Assembly: GCA_937998865.1 (NCBI GenBank)
Contig: CALLBR010000004.1
Coordinates: forward strand, 1-64,000
Length of the DNA stretch: 64,000 bases
Source of the DNA: an uncultured bacterium
Lineage (GTDB): Bacteria > Nitrospirota > Thermodesulfovibrionia > Thermodesulfovibrionales > Thermodesulfovibrionaceae
Reading direction: 5' to 3'
Part shown: positions 8,991 to 17,978 of the stretch, piece after piece
Layout of the letters: each line of letters starts with the position of its first letter
How positions within the stretch are numbered: position 1 is the first letter of the stretch
Translations under genes and position numbers: made by a program
Notes under the pieces: generated by a model
Databases searched by the model: none
Told to the model about the DNA's origin: nothing
What the model saw: the letters and a program-made list of their open reading frames with translations, nothing else

Positions 8991-10430
8991 ATGAAAACAG
9001 TCTTATTAACAGGCGCAACTGGTTTTGTGGGAAGGAGGCTTCTCTATAGTTTATTAAAGGAGAACATCAAAATAAGGCTTTTAGTAAGAAATAAGAGCAA
9101 ACTTGAATATTCCATATTTGAGAAATGTGAAGTTTACGAAGGAGACACTTTTAATTTGCCTTTGTTGGAAGAAGCATTGAAAGATGCGGATGTAGGGGTA
9201 TATTTAATTCATATGATGGGACAAAGTAAAGACTATGAAGATAAAGAAAGGATAAGCGCTGAAAACTTTCGAAAAGCTTGTGAAAAGGCAGGAGTAAAAC
9301 AAATAGTATATCTTGGAGGACTTGGTGAACTAAAAGATGCGAGCCCACATCTAAGAAGCCGATATTTAACAGGTCAAATTTTGAGTTCTAATCCTCAAAA
9401 GGTTAAAGTTGCTTGGTTTAGAGCTGGTGTTATCATAGGTTCTGGAAGTGCAAGCTTTGAAATTTTGAGGAATCTTGTAGAGAAACTTCCCATCATGATT
9501 ACTCCTCGATGGGTGAATACTCCTACCTGTCCTATTTTTATAGATGACATATTAGAATATTTAAAAGCAGCCATATTATCTGATTCTCTCATTCATGATA
9601 AAATTGACATTGGACTTTCACCCATGACTTTTAAAGATATGATGCTGCAGACAGCAGAGGTAATGGGGCTAAAAAGAATTATAATTAATGTTCCAGTACT
9701 TACTCCAAGACTCTCTTCTTACTGGTTGATTCTCTTTACACCAGTAAACTTTGCTTTGGCTAAGGAATTGGTTTTGGGCTTAAAATCAAAAACAGTAAAG
9801 ACAAACAACAATGCAGAGAGATACTTCCCTCACATAAGGACTACAGCCTTCAAAATAGCAATAAGAAAATCTTTACAGGAAATTGAAAAAGCTCAAGTAA
9901 TAAGTAGATGGTGTGATAGTTCTAAAGGAACTATTTGTGATGTTCCAATGGTACCAGATATTTCAAGGGCTGTTTATGTAGATATTTACAAAAGAAAATT
10001 TGATCCATCAAAGGCGAGGGATTTATTTGAAGTATGTAAAAATTTAGGAGGACAAAAAGGTTGGTATGCTCTAAATTTTTTGTGGGCATTAAGAGGATTT
10101 ATTGATAAGTTAATAGGAGGTTATGGCTTAAACAGGGGACGAAGAAGCTCAAAAAATTTAAGAGTTGGTGATGTAATTGACTTTTGGAAAGTCATTTCTA
10201 TAAATGAGGGACATAGACTTTTACTGGAAGCCCAAATGAAAGTTCCGGGAAAAGCTTGGTTAGAATTTTCAATAAGTGAGGATAACTTTTTTCAAATTGC
10301 TTATTTTTATCCTAAAGGTTTATGGGGTAGAATTTATTGGTATTTGTTTTTCCCTTTCCACAGGATTATTTTCTCCATGATGGCAGATAAAATAGTAAAA
10401 GAAGCAAATAAGCAAGCTTCTATAGATTAG
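8991..10430 (+). CDS. NAD(P)-binding SDR protein with C-terminal DUF2867 domain
   Basis: A 479-residue two-domain protein. The N-terminal 290 residues form an extended SDR/NmrA-like Rossmann domain (LLTGATGFVGRRLL at residues 5-18, then YLIHMMG and VAWFRAGVIIGSGS). The last 150 residues match the DUF2867 pattern (WYALNFLWALRGFIDKLIGG, then GDVIDFWKV). The combination occurs in many bacteria without assigned substrate. A TTGGAG ribosome-binding site precedes the ATG. Its end overlaps the convergent lpxK gene by 11 nt, so no terminator separates them. Confidence 0.8.
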   Translation: MKTVLLTGATGFVGRRLLYSLLKENIKIRLLVRNKSKLEYSIFEKCEVYEGDTFNLPLLEEALKDADVGVYLIHMMGQSKDYEDKERISAENFRKACEKAGVKQIVYLGGLGELKDASPHLRSRYLTGQILSSNPQKVKVAWFRAGVIIGSGSASFEILRNLVEKLPIMITPRWVNTPTCPIFIDDILEYLKAAILSDSLIHDKIDIGLSPMTFKDMMLQTAEVMGLKRIIINVPVLTPRLSSYWLILFTPVNFALAKELVLGLKSKTVKTNNNAERYFPHIRTTAFKIAIRKSLQEIEKAQVISRWCDSSKGTICDVPMVPDISRAVYVDIYKRKFDPSKARDLFEVCKNLGGQKGWYALNFLWALRGFIDKLIGGYGLNRGRRSSKNLRVGDVIDFWKVISINEGHRLLLEAQMKVPGKAWLEFSISEDNFFQIAYFYPKGLWGRIYWYLFFPFHRIIFSMMADKIVKEANKQASID

Positions 10431-11400
10431 GGAGGTTTTCTACTCTCTCAAATATTTTCATTAAAGCTTCTTGCGGTATGGTCAGAGATATTTGAAGGTA
10501 AAAAATTTTTTCTCCAAAGAAATGTTTATAGTATTGTAATTTTATGAAATCTTTTTCTGTAGTCAAGATCAATTCTGTTTCTTTTGCTTTATCCAGTATT
10601 TCCCTGATGTTTCTCTCACTATAGAATTTATGATCTATGAATTTTTTATATCCCTTTATGTTAATTTCCAACTTTTCTAAGGTTTCAATAAAACTCTCAA
10701 AATTACCAATTCCCGCAAAAATAAAGGCAGTTTTTTGCTTTATCTCTGCTAACCTATCATTCGCATCTCTTACTCCCTCTATTCTTAAAGGAGTAAAATA
10801 TAAGGACTTAACTCCCATAGTCTTAATCTCGCTTTCGAGGGATTTATTTTCATGCTTAGTTATGAAGACCATATGGGCTAAGGTTGCTTCTTCTTTAGGT
10901 GAACGAAGGGGACCTAAGGGAATAAGATGATTATTCCCAAAGCCTTTTATACCATCTATTAGTAAAATATCTAAATTTCTATGAAGTTTCCAATGTTGAA
11001 ATCCATCATCAAGGATAAAAAGGGGTTTCATTTCTGAGGTTAAATTAAGAGTCCTTATAGCATAATTTCCTGCCTTGTAACGATCTGCTCCTTTAATGAC
11101 TTTCAAGCCTCTTTTCACCATTAAGAGAGGTTCATCTCCCACATCTTCGGGTTTGTAAGTGTTGGAGACTAATAGAGGGCCTTTTAATTTACCTCTGTAT
11201 CCTCTTGTAAGAATAACAGGAGTAAAACCTCTTTTTAATGCCTCTTTGGCAAGTTCTATAGTGAAAGGTGTTTTACCAGTGCCACCAACAGTAAGATTTC
11301 CTATGCTAATTACAGGAAAAGGAAGTTTTTTTCTGCGAGATAAATCTCTTTTTTTCTTCCAATTATAAAAAAGAAGATAGAGGCTCTCAATAAAGGTCAT
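10420..11400 (-). CDS. lpxK: Tetraacyldisaccharide 4'-kinase
   Basis: Inner-membrane-associated kinase that phosphorylates the lipid A precursor at the 4' position. The protein has 326 residues. The P-loop region ISIGNLTVGGTGKTPFTIEL (residues 31-50), LTRGYRGK, GDEPLLM and ILDDGFQHWKLHRN are LpxK hallmarks; a short hydrophobic N-terminus (FIESLYLLFYNW) fits membrane association. It is evidence for a lipid A-containing outer membrane. Its ATG shares a base with the upstream phosphatase stop (TAATG), and it closes the long minus-strand operon. Confidence 0.93.
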   Translation of the reverse strand: MTFIESLYLLFYNWKKKRDLSRRKKLPFPVISIGNLTVGGTGKTPFTIELAKEALKRGFTPVILTRGYRGKLKGPLLVSNTYKPEDVGDEPLLMVKRGLKVIKGADRYKAGNYAIRTLNLTSEMKPLFILDDGFQHWKLHRNLDILLIDGIKGFGNNHLIPLGPLRSPKEEATLAHMVFITKHENKSLESEIKTMGVKSLYFTPLRIEGVRDANDRLAEIKQKTAFIFAGIGNFESFIETLEKLEINIKGYKKFIDHKFYSERNIREILDKAKETELILTTEKDFIKLQYYKHFFGEKIFYLQISLTIPQEALMKIFERVENLPNL

Positions 11401-12023
11401 TACCCAAAAATACCATTTATTAGTTTTACAACAGGGTAGTTTTCATAAAATTCTATGATATTAACACAGCTGAAGTCTTGTTCAATTCTGAAAATATTTT
11501 CCAAAGGAATATCTAAGAGATTACATAATATTACCCTGTTTATTCCGCCATGGGCTGTTATTATTATTTGGCAATCTTTGTATCTTTTTAAGATTTCTTC
11601 TATCGCCTTTTTTGCTCTTTTGCTAACCTCTAAGGTACTTTCGCCATCTGGTGGAGAGAAAAGCACAGGATTTTGTCTCCATCTTTCAAACTCTTCAGGG
11701 TAAGATGAAATAATCTGGTCAACAGAAAGTCCTTCCCACTTACCAAAACTTCTCTCTTTTAAAAGTTCCAGGGTTTCTATGTTAATTTTTAATTTTTTGC
11801 TCAAAATTTCAGCTGTTTTTAAAGCTCTGTCAAGAGGGGAAGATAATATTATTGAGTTATGGAAGTCATATTTTTTTATGAACTCTTTAAACTTTTGGGC
11901 TACTTTTTCAACTTGCATAATTCCATTTTTACTGAGAGGAACATTAATATGACCTTTATAAACTCTCTTTGGTCCTTCAGTTTCACCATGCCTTAAAAGA
12001 TATATTATGTTAGTAGGTTTCAT
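11400..12023 (-). CDS. Histidine phosphatase family protein (phosphoglycerate mutase/CobC-like)
   Basis: A 207-residue phosphohydrolase with the catalytic LLRHGETEG at the N-terminus (phospho-His about residue 12), SSPLDRALKTAEIL, LKERSFGKWEGLS and a C-terminal ITAHGGINRVILC containing the second catalytic His. Such proteins include alpha-ribazole phosphatase and broad phosphatases; no cobalamin genes are nearby, so I leave the substrate open. It lies in the long minus-strand operon, 25 nt after the MarC-family gene. Confidence 0.85.
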   Translation of the reverse strand: MKPTNIIYLLRHGETEGPKRVYKGHINVPLSKNGIMQVEKVAQKFKEFIKKYDFHNSIILSSPLDRALKTAEILSKKLKINIETLELLKERSFGKWEGLSVDQIISSYPEEFERWRQNPVLFSPPDGESTLEVSKRAKKAIEEILKRYKDCQIIITAHGGINRVILCNLLDIPLENIFRIEQDFSCVNIIEFYENYPVVKLINGIFG

Positions 12024-12048
12024 AAGGCTTAGTAATCTCCTGTGAATT

Positions 12049-12639
12049 TTATCCTAAACTTAATATTTTAACTAAACCTCTTTTTATTAGGCTAACAGCT
12101 ATCGCGCTTAGTAATAGGGCCATTACTTTAGCAAAGGCTTTTATCCCATGAATGCCAAAAATCCTAACAAGGCTCTGAGCTTTTTCAATCATTATCCAAG
12201 CTATTAAAAGATTAATCAACAAGGATAGAATAACTACCATATAGCCATGGGTACCTGCAAGAATAATGAGGGTTGTGAGAGTAGCAGGTCCTGCTAAGAG
12301 AGGAGTTCCAATGGGAACTACACCTAAGGTTTCACTTAGAGTTAACTCTTTTTCCTTTACTCTTAAAATCTCAGATATTGACAAAATTAGGAGAAGAATC
12401 CCTCCAGCTATCATAAAGTCCTCTAAGCCTATGCCAAGAATAGAGAAAAAAATATTGCCTAAGAAGAGAAAAGAGAGAGCAACAAAAAAGGCAGTAATAA
12501 CAGATTGTTTAGCAATTTTTTTCTTTTCCTTTTCAGATATGCCTTCCACTAAGGAAATATAAATAGGAATAATGCCTGGAGCATCAATAGCCACAAAAAG
12601 AGGTATAAAAGTTAGTAAAAAAGCGTTTAAAAAGTCCAT
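12049..12639 (-). CDS. MarC/UPF0056 family membrane protein
   Basis: A 196-residue integral membrane protein with six hydrophobic segments, starting FLNAFLLTFIPLFVAIDAPG and containing the family signature VPIGTPLLAGPATLTTLI around residues 107-124. MarC-family proteins have no established function; the old link to multiple antibiotic resistance was not upheld. It follows the small Cys-rich gene by 20 nt. Confidence 0.88.
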   Translation of the reverse strand: MDFLNAFLLTFIPLFVAIDAPGIIPIYISLVEGISEKEKKKIAKQSVITAFFVALSFLFLGNIFFSILGIGLEDFMIAGGILLLILSISEILRVKEKELTLSETLGVVPIGTPLLAGPATLTTLIILAGTHGYMVVILSLLINLLIAWIMIEKAQSLVRIFGIHGIKAFAKVMALLLSAIAVSLIKRGLVKILSLG

Positions 12640-12659
12640 CTATGGAAATGTCTTTTCTT

Positions 12660-12818
12660 CTAATTATTTTTTTGCTCTTTTTCTTCTTCCTCCTCTTCTG
12701 CCTTTACGGTAACATCTCTTACAAAGTCTGGACATTTTTGTCCAGCTTTAAGGGAAAATTGTTTTTGGCATGTTGCTCTCCATGCACATATTACACACAT
12801 AGGCTTTTGTTCTTTCAT
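12660..12818 (-). CDS. Small Cys-rich hypothetical protein of 52 residues
   Basis: The minus strand between recO and the MarC-family gene holds a compact reading frame that is easy to miss because of its size. It starts at ATG 12818, with a strong GGAGGAATTT ribosome-binding site, and ends in TAG at 12660. Four Cys lie at residues 8, 11, 17 and 29 (CVICAWRATC and KCPDFVRDV), followed by a run of six Glu and a Lys/Gln/Asn tail. The CxxC-x5-C-x11-C spacing suggests a zinc or Fe-S site. Spacing of 35 nt to recO and 20 nt to the next gene fits an operon. An overlapping plus-strand frame (12642-12944) is low-complexity Phe/Leu and rejected. I do not recognise a named family. Confidence 0.75.
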   Translation of the reverse strand: MKEQKPMCVICAWRATCQKQFSLKAGQKCPDFVRDVTVKAEEEEEEKEQKNN

Positions 12819-12853
12819 AAATTCCTCCACCATCTTCTTATTTTTCTATCATA

Positions 12854-13573
12854 TCATAGTTTGATAGTCATAGCCATATGTTCTTTAATAAAGGAATCCA
12901 CTTTTTTAATTAGTTTTTCATTTATTTTAACTCTTCCTAAATGACTAATTGGCCACTTAGAAAAGGAGTTTAGAAATTTTAAAAAATGAAACGATATTTT
13001 GTAATCTACCTTGTCTTTAGAGTGGTTGGCATTTTTCAAAAAACAGCTTTTGCAGAGAAAAAAGCCTTTTGAATAAAAAGACTCTTTCTGGAGACTTTTC
13101 CTACAAATACCGCAATGCATCATATCTGGAAAATATCCTAATATTTTTAGTATGTTTATTTTCAGGAAAAGGTTATAATTTTCCCATTTATCAGAGTTTT
13201 CAACTTCTCTTAGAACATGAAGTAGAAGATGAAAGAGTTCAGAATTTTTTTCTTTTTTAGGTAAAAATTTAATGATAAGATTTAAAGTATCTGAGACCAT
13301 TAGATAGAGCTTGAAGTTATCTCTTATTTTTTGAAAGGGATACAGAATATCTGATTGTATTATTTTTTGAAGTCTTTCTTCTCTGCCGATAAAGGCTATT
13401 TTTGAATAGGTAAGAGGCTCAAGAGAACTTCCAAATTTACTCTTAATCTTTCTTGGACTCTTTGCAAATAAAGTTAATAGCCCGAATTCTTTTGTTAGGT
13501 AGGTTACTATTAGATCTGCTTCGCCATAATCTCTGTTTTCAAGGACGATAGCTTCAGCGGAATATATCATCAA
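12854..13573 (-). CDS. recO: DNA repair protein RecO
   Basis: Mediator of the RecFOR pathway that helps load RecA onto SSB-coated single-stranded DNA. The 239 residues start with an OB-fold region (YSAEAIVLENRDYGEADLIV, then GLLTLFAKSPRKIKSKFG), typical of RecO. The C-terminal half has a four-Cys zinc site, CGICRK and CKSC. The start may be 13573 or the next codon at 13570. It sits one base after the bifunctional nuclease gene and upstream of the small Cys-rich gene. Confidence 0.92.
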   Translation of the reverse strand: MMIYSAEAIVLENRDYGEADLIVTYLTKEFGLLTLFAKSPRKIKSKFGSSLEPLTYSKIAFIGREERLQKIIQSDILYPFQKIRDNFKLYLMVSDTLNLIIKFLPKKEKNSELFHLLLHVLREVENSDKWENYNLFLKINILKILGYFPDMMHCGICRKSLQKESFYSKGFFLCKSCFLKNANHSKDKVDYKISFHFLKFLNSFSKWPISHLGRVKINEKLIKKVDSFIKEHMAMTIKL

Positions 13574-13574
13574 G

Positions 13575-14027
13575 TCACATAATATTTCCGAAGTCTTCAG
13601 GTTTTAGATTTTTTAGCCATTCCTCTAATTCATCAGCTTTTCTCAATTCAAAAATTCCTTCTTCCACATAAATAGGTGCTTGAACTCTTAATGCAATAGC
13701 TACTGCATCAGATGGTCTGGAATCGATGGTCTTTTCCTCTACTCCATCAAAAGCATAGATTAGGGCATAGTAGGTATTATCAATTAAATCTGTTATGACA
13801 ATTTTTGTGATCTTTATCCTCAATTCCTCTAAAATATTTTTTATTAAATCGTGTGTTAAGGGTCTTGGAGTTATCACTTTTCCTAGGGCTAAGGCTATGG
13901 AGTCTGCTTCTGGTTTTCCTATCCAAATAGGAAGAGTCTCGTCTCCATCTATCTGTTGAAGTAAGAGAATGTACATGCCACTTCTTGGATCAAAAAGCAA
14001 GCCTTCTACTTTCATTTCTATTAACAT
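13575..14027 (-). CDS. Bifunctional nuclease family protein (BFN/DUF151)
   Basis: A 150-residue protein with the family pattern: DPRSGMYILLLQQIDGDETL, PIWIGKPEADSIALAL, RPLTHDLI and SRPSDAVAIALR. Members related to plant BBD and to a Thermotoga structure are called bifunctional nucleases with DNase and RNase activity; the bacterial role is not well established. It lies between era and recO with one-base gaps on both sides. Confidence 0.87.
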   Translation of the reverse strand: MLIEMKVEGLLFDPRSGMYILLLQQIDGDETLPIWIGKPEADSIALALGKVITPRPLTHDLIKNILEELRIKITKIVITDLIDNTYYALIYAFDGVEEKTIDSRPSDAVAIALRVQAPIYVEEGIFELRKADELEEWLKNLKPEDFGNIM

Positions 14028-14028
14028 T

Positions 14029-14907
14029 TTAATACCCCAAAGATTTTAATAAAATATCTTTTTGACGCCATTTTTTTCTAACCTTTATCCAAACCTCAAG
14101 AAAAATTTTTATCCCAAATAATCTCTCCATGTCAATCCTTGCTTCGGAAGAAATCCTTTTAAGCTTTTCTCCCTTTTTACCTATTATAATAATTTTTTGA
14201 CCTTCTCTTTCAACATAAATATTAGCACTAATTTTAATTAAATTTTTACTTTCCTCCCATTTTTCAATATCAACGGCTACGGAATAGGGAATTTCATCCT
14301 CTGTATATTTCATTATTTTCTCCCTCAGAAATTCAGCAGCTATAAATCTTTCAGCTAAATCAGTTACCATATCATCTGGATATAGTTTTTGTCCTGTTGG
14401 TAAATAAAAAATTATTCTTTCCATGAGTCTGTCAACTCCGTCATTCTTGAGGGCAGAAAGAGGAATAATTTCTATGAAGTTAAAAATATTCTTGTAAAAA
14501 TCTATTATTGGTAGCAACTCTTTTTTGTTAATAGTGTCGATTTTATTGATTAAAAGAATTACAGGTTTTTTGATCTGCTTTAGCCTTTCAATAATTGATA
14601 TCTCTAACTCTTTAGGAAGCTTTGGTTCTACCATCAATAATATTAAGTCTACTAAATCTATTGCTTCATAGGATTGTTTAACCATGAATTCTCCCAGCTT
14701 GTGTTTTGGCTTGTGAATTCCTGGCGTATCGATAAAAACTATTTGAGCCTGAGGGGTATTTTTAATTCCCAAAATTTTATTACGAGTTGTTTGAGGTTTT
14801 TCTGTAACAATGGATAATTTTTGTCCCAAAATAGTATTTAAAAGAGTTGATTTTCCTACATTTGGTTTTCCAATTATAGCAACATAGCCAAATTTAAAAT
14901 CATTCAT
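14029..14907 (-). CDS. era: GTPase Era
   Basis: Essential GTP-binding protein that binds the 3' end of 16S rRNA and acts in 30S subunit maturation. The 292 residues show the G1 loop GKPNVGKSTLLN, switch region TTRNKILG, G3 DTPGIHKPKH, G4 NKID and G5 SALKNDG, then a C-terminal KH domain (IIGKKGEKLKRISSEAR). Its ATG overlaps the aspC stop by 4 nt, and it leads directly into the bifunctional nuclease gene and recO, a common bacterial neighbour. Confidence 0.96.
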   Translation of the reverse strand: MNDFKFGYVAIIGKPNVGKSTLLNTILGQKLSIVTEKPQTTRNKILGIKNTPQAQIVFIDTPGIHKPKHKLGEFMVKQSYEAIDLVDLILLMVEPKLPKELEISIIERLKQIKKPVILLINKIDTINKKELLPIIDFYKNIFNFIEIIPLSALKNDGVDRLMERIIFYLPTGQKLYPDDMVTDLAERFIAAEFLREKIMKYTEDEIPYSVAVDIEKWEESKNLIKISANIYVEREGQKIIIIGKKGEKLKRISSEARIDMERLFGIKIFLEVWIKVRKKWRQKDILLKSLGY

Positions 14908-16094
14908 GCGATTTCTTCCAGAGCTTTCTTTATTCTTTCTATACCCTTTTTTAAGTTCTCAAGACTTGTGGCATAAGATATTCTCAAGTATTCTTCAGCA
15001 CCAAAAGCTGACCCCGGTACAAGTGCCACTTGAGCCTTTTCGAGTAGATAAATACTTAAATCCATTGATGTATTAAGCTCATGTGTTCCTGCCTTTTTCT
15101 TAAAAATTTCCTTTATATTTGGGAAAGCATAAAAGGCTCCTTGAGGCATTTTGCAGGAGAATCCCTTTATTTTATTTAGTTGTTCTACTAAGTAATTTCT
15201 TCTTTTTTCAAATTCTGTTCTCATTTGCTCTACACAGTCCTGTGGTCCTCTTAAGGCTGCAACTGCCGCTTTTTGTGCTATGGAGGTGGGGTTTGATGTA
15301 GACTGACTCTGTATTTTTGTCATTGCTTTAATTATTTCCACGGGTCCTGCTGCATAACCTATTCTCCATCCTGTCATTGCATAGGATTTACTTACTCCAT
15401 TTACAACTATTGTTTTATTTTTTATCTCTTCATCCAAGGAAGCAATGCTTATATGTTGATGACCTTCATATATTAGTTTTTCGTAAATTTCATCGGAGAT
15501 TATGTATATGTTATTTTTTAAGGCTATTTCAGCAATTTCTTGAAGGGTCTTTTTATCATAAATAAAACCCGTGGGATTTGAAGGTGAATTTAATATAAGG
15601 GCTTTTGTTCGTGGAGTAATTTTTTGCTTCAAAATTTCAGGTCTTAATGTAAAATTATCTTCTTCATAAGTTTCCACAAAGACAGGCACGGCATCGTTTA
15701 GAATAACTTGATCTGGATAGGAAACCCAGTAAGGTGAAGGAATTATTACTTCATCACCGGGATTAAAAATAGCTTGAGCAATGTTATAAAGAGAATGCTT
15801 AGCACCACAGGAGACAATTATATTTTCTTTACTGTATTTTAATGCATTGTCTCTTTCAAATTTCTCTATTATTGCTTCTTTTAATTCATCAATTCCACCC
15901 ACTGGAGTATATTTAGTAAATCCCTCTTTTATTGCTTTCATGGCAGCTTCTTTAATATGGGGTGGTGTGTCAAAATCAGGCTCTCCTACTCCAAAATTAA
16001 CCACATCTAAACCTTTTGCTTTCATTTCCTTTGCCTTTGAATCCACAGCAAGAGTTGGTGATGGTTTAATGTTTTTTGCTCTCTGTGAAATCAT
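14904..16094 (-). CDS. aspC: Aspartate aminotransferase, class I/II (AspC type Ib)
   Basis: PLP enzyme exchanging amino groups between aspartate and 2-oxoglutarate; some relatives also act on other substrates. The chosen protein has 396 residues. It shows NFGVGEPDFDTPPHI, CGAKHSLYN, NSPSNPTG, ISDEIYEKL, the PLP lysine in NGVSKSYAMTGWRIGY, and the C-terminal LRISYA Arg. The frame is open 33 codons upstream into alr, but the ATG at 16094 has GGAGGAGAGG in front and shares a base with the alr stop (TAATG), so I start there. Confidence 0.93.
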   Translation of the reverse strand: MISQRAKNIKPSPTLAVDSKAKEMKAKGLDVVNFGVGEPDFDTPPHIKEAAMKAIKEGFTKYTPVGGIDELKEAIIEKFERDNALKYSKENIIVSCGAKHSLYNIAQAIFNPGDEVIIPSPYWVSYPDQVILNDAVPVFVETYEEDNFTLRPEILKQKITPRTKALILNSPSNPTGFIYDKKTLQEIAEIALKNNIYIISDEIYEKLIYEGHQHISIASLDEEIKNKTIVVNGVSKSYAMTGWRIGYAAGPVEIIKAMTKIQSQSTSNPTSIAQKAAVAALRGPQDCVEQMRTEFEKRRNYLVEQLNKIKGFSCKMPQGAFYAFPNIKEIFKKKAGTHELNTSMDLSIYLLEKAQVALVPGSAFGAEEYLRISYATSLENLKKGIERIKKALEEIA

Positions 16095-17191
16095 TATTCC
16101 TCTCCTCCATAAATGTATTTTTTCTTTGCTTTGCTTCCAAGGGAGGTTAAGACCTCGTAAGGTATAGTATCTGCCCAATGGGCTATATCCCAAGCAGTTA
16201 TTTTTTCAGCATCACTTTCTCCCATTATTATTACCTCATCGCCTACTTTTACTCCCTCTAAATCAGTAAGGTCAATCATTGTTAAATCCATACAAACTGT
16301 ACCTATAACAGGAACCTTTTTGCCTCTTAGGAGCATAAAACCTCTATTGCTGATTCTTCTGAAATATCCATCAGCATATCCTATAGGAACTACGCCAATG
16401 AGACTATCTCTCTTTGTTATATAGGTTTTACCATAGCTTATTGGCATATTTTTAGGAAGTTTTCTTATATCAAGCAATTTTGTCTTTAAGCTCATACAGG
16501 TTTTTAAGCCTTCTGTGTTATTTGAATAGCCATATAGCATGATTCCTGGTCTTACAGCATCAAATATGGCATTTTTTAAAAATAATCCTGTAGAATTTGC
16601 TATATGAAAGAAAGGACTAATTCCTAAGTTAGTTAAGTAATTTTTTATTTCCTTTAATTTCCCTATTTGCTCTGAACTCCAAAGAGGGTCTTCAGCATTA
16701 GATAGATGGCTCATTATCCCTTCTATTCGGATGTTAGGCATTTTAAGTATAGTGTCAATCTGTTTAAAAATATCTCCGTGTAGTCCCAATCTTCCCATCC
16801 CTGTTTCAATTTTAAGATGGGCAGAAATGTTTTTACCTTTCTTTTGGGCATATTTTGATAGTTCTTTTGCCTGTTCCAACTCAAATATAACAGGTGTAAG
16901 ATTATATTTGAAAACACCTTCAATCTCTCTATCAAAGAGAAGGAGTATGGGGCATTTTATATTGGCTTCTCTTAATGTTAGAGCCTCCTCATAAAAGGCA
17001 ACTCCTAAGTAGTCTACTTGGTGTTTTTCCAATACTTTTGATACTTCTACTGCTCCATGTCCATAGGCATCAGCTTTAACAATAGCAATTATCTTTGTAT
17101 GGCTCTTAATCCTTTTTATGATGGACTTTATCAGATAAAAATTGTTAATTAATGCTTTTAAATCTATCTCTGCCTGAAGAAATCTACTCAC
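16094..17191 (-). CDS. alr: Alanine racemase
   Basis: PLP enzyme that makes D-alanine for peptidoglycan. The 365 residues include the PLP-lysine motif AIVKADAYGHGA (Lys about 39), the substrate-side motif ISYGKTYITKRDSLIGVVPIGYADGY with the catalytic Tyr, and GTVCMDLTMIDLTD. It starts 2 nt after the tatA stop and ends in a TAATG junction with aspC. Confidence 0.95.
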   Translation of the reverse strand: MSRFLQAEIDLKALINNFYLIKSIIKRIKSHTKIIAIVKADAYGHGAVEVSKVLEKHQVDYLGVAFYEEALTLREANIKCPILLLFDREIEGVFKYNLTPVIFELEQAKELSKYAQKKGKNISAHLKIETGMGRLGLHGDIFKQIDTILKMPNIRIEGIMSHLSNAEDPLWSSEQIGKLKEIKNYLTNLGISPFFHIANSTGLFLKNAIFDAVRPGIMLYGYSNNTEGLKTCMSLKTKLLDIRKLPKNMPISYGKTYITKRDSLIGVVPIGYADGYFRRISNRGFMLLRGKKVPVIGTVCMDLTMIDLTDLEGVKVGDEVIIMGESDAEKITAWDIAHWADTIPYEVLTSLGSKAKKKYIYGGEE

Positions 17192-17193
17192 AT

Positions 17194-17382
17194 CTATTTC
17201 TTGTCTTCTTGATTTTCCTTTTTAGGTGTAACATCTATTTCATCTTTTTCTGATGTGGCTTTCTTAAAGTTTTTTATTGCTTCGCCTATGCCTTTACCAA
17301 TTTGAGGTAATCTTGTTGCTCCGAAAAGGACAATCACTATAACTAAAATAATTAGTAATTCTTGTGTTCCTAACCCGAACAT
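17194..17382 (-). CDS. tatA: Sec-independent translocase protein TatA/TatE
   Basis: Small pore-forming component of the twin-arginine translocation system, which exports folded cofactor-containing proteins. The 62 residues are typical: one N-terminal membrane helix ([18 protein letters not shown]), the hinge [20 protein letters not shown], an amphipathic helix, then a charged tail. TatB and TatC are not in the window. Its start overlaps mobA by 13 nt; molybdenum-cofactor enzymes are classical Tat cargo, so the pairing makes sense. Confidence 0.93.
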   Translation of the reverse strand: MFGLGTQELLIILVIVIVLFGATRLPQIGKGIGEAIKNFKKATSEKDEIDVTPKKENQEDKK

Positions 17383-17978
17383 TTTATCCCTCCTTGTTTT
17401 ATTTTTTCTAAGTCTTCCTGTGTATTTATATTAATAAATGATAATCCTTTGATGTCTAAATTTTCTACTTCGATTATCTGAGACTTAAAAGAATGAATTA
17501 ATTTCGTCATACTTAATTTGTCTTCTGCCAACAGGTTTTCTATATAGGGCAAAACACTTTTACTATAAATTCCTGGTAAAGGATAAAGTTTTCCTTCATA
17601 AGAGCAAACTGTTATAGGAGATTTATGTTGAAAATGTTTCTCTGCAATTTCAAAAATTACTCTTTCCTCCACGAAGGGCATATCACAGGCAAAGGCAAAA
17701 ACACTGAATTTTGAATTTCTTAGAGCGACCTGGATGCCAGCCATAGGTCCTCGAAATGGGAAAAGGTCACCTAATAGATTTATGCCTTGTGGGAAATAGA
17801 GTTCGGGGAAATTGGTTACTATAAAAATTTCCTCAAATAGTTTGTCTAATTTTTTTATTATAATTTCAATCAATCTTTCCCTTTCAAGAGATATTAAACA
17901 CTTAGGTTTCTTTATTCTGGAGGATTTACCTCCCGCTAATATGGCTGCTGTGAGTTGAAATTTAGAGAACAACTGCAC
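17370..17978 (-). CDS. mobA: Molybdenum cofactor guanylyltransferase (MobA-like)
   Basis: Transfers GMP to molybdopterin to form the MGD cofactor used by, for example, formate dehydrogenases. The 202-residue protein has the nucleotidyltransferase signature [33 protein letters not shown] and the metal-site region [10 protein letters not shown]. The start is GTG at 17978 and overlaps the upstream Memo-like gene by 17 nt. It is followed by tatA, consistent with maturation and export of molybdoenzymes. Confidence 0.85.
   Translation of the reverse strand: MQLFSKFQLTAAILAGGKSSRIKKPKCLISLERERLIEIIIKKLDKLFEEIFIVTNFPELYFPQGINLLGDLFPFRGPMAGIQVALRNSKFSVFAFACDMPFVEERVIFEIAEKHFQHKSPITVCSYEGKLYPLPGIYSKSVLPYIENLLAEDKLSMTKLIHSFKSQIIEVENLDIKGLSFININTQEDLEKIKQGGIKCSG

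Noticed and set aside
12846..12867. CTATCA...TGATAG inverted repeat at the recO stop as a terminator
   Set aside because: Only 6 bp with a 10-nt loop, AT-rich and without a T-run on the minus strand.
12642..12944. Plus-strand frame of 100 codons between the MarC-family gene and recO
   Set aside because: Very rich in Phe, Leu and Ser, antisense to the end of recO and to the small Cys-rich gene, with no ribosome-binding site.
16095..16193. Upstream extension of aspC by 33 codons
   Set aside because: It overlaps alr; the ATG at 16094 has a strong ribosome-binding site and a TAATG junction.
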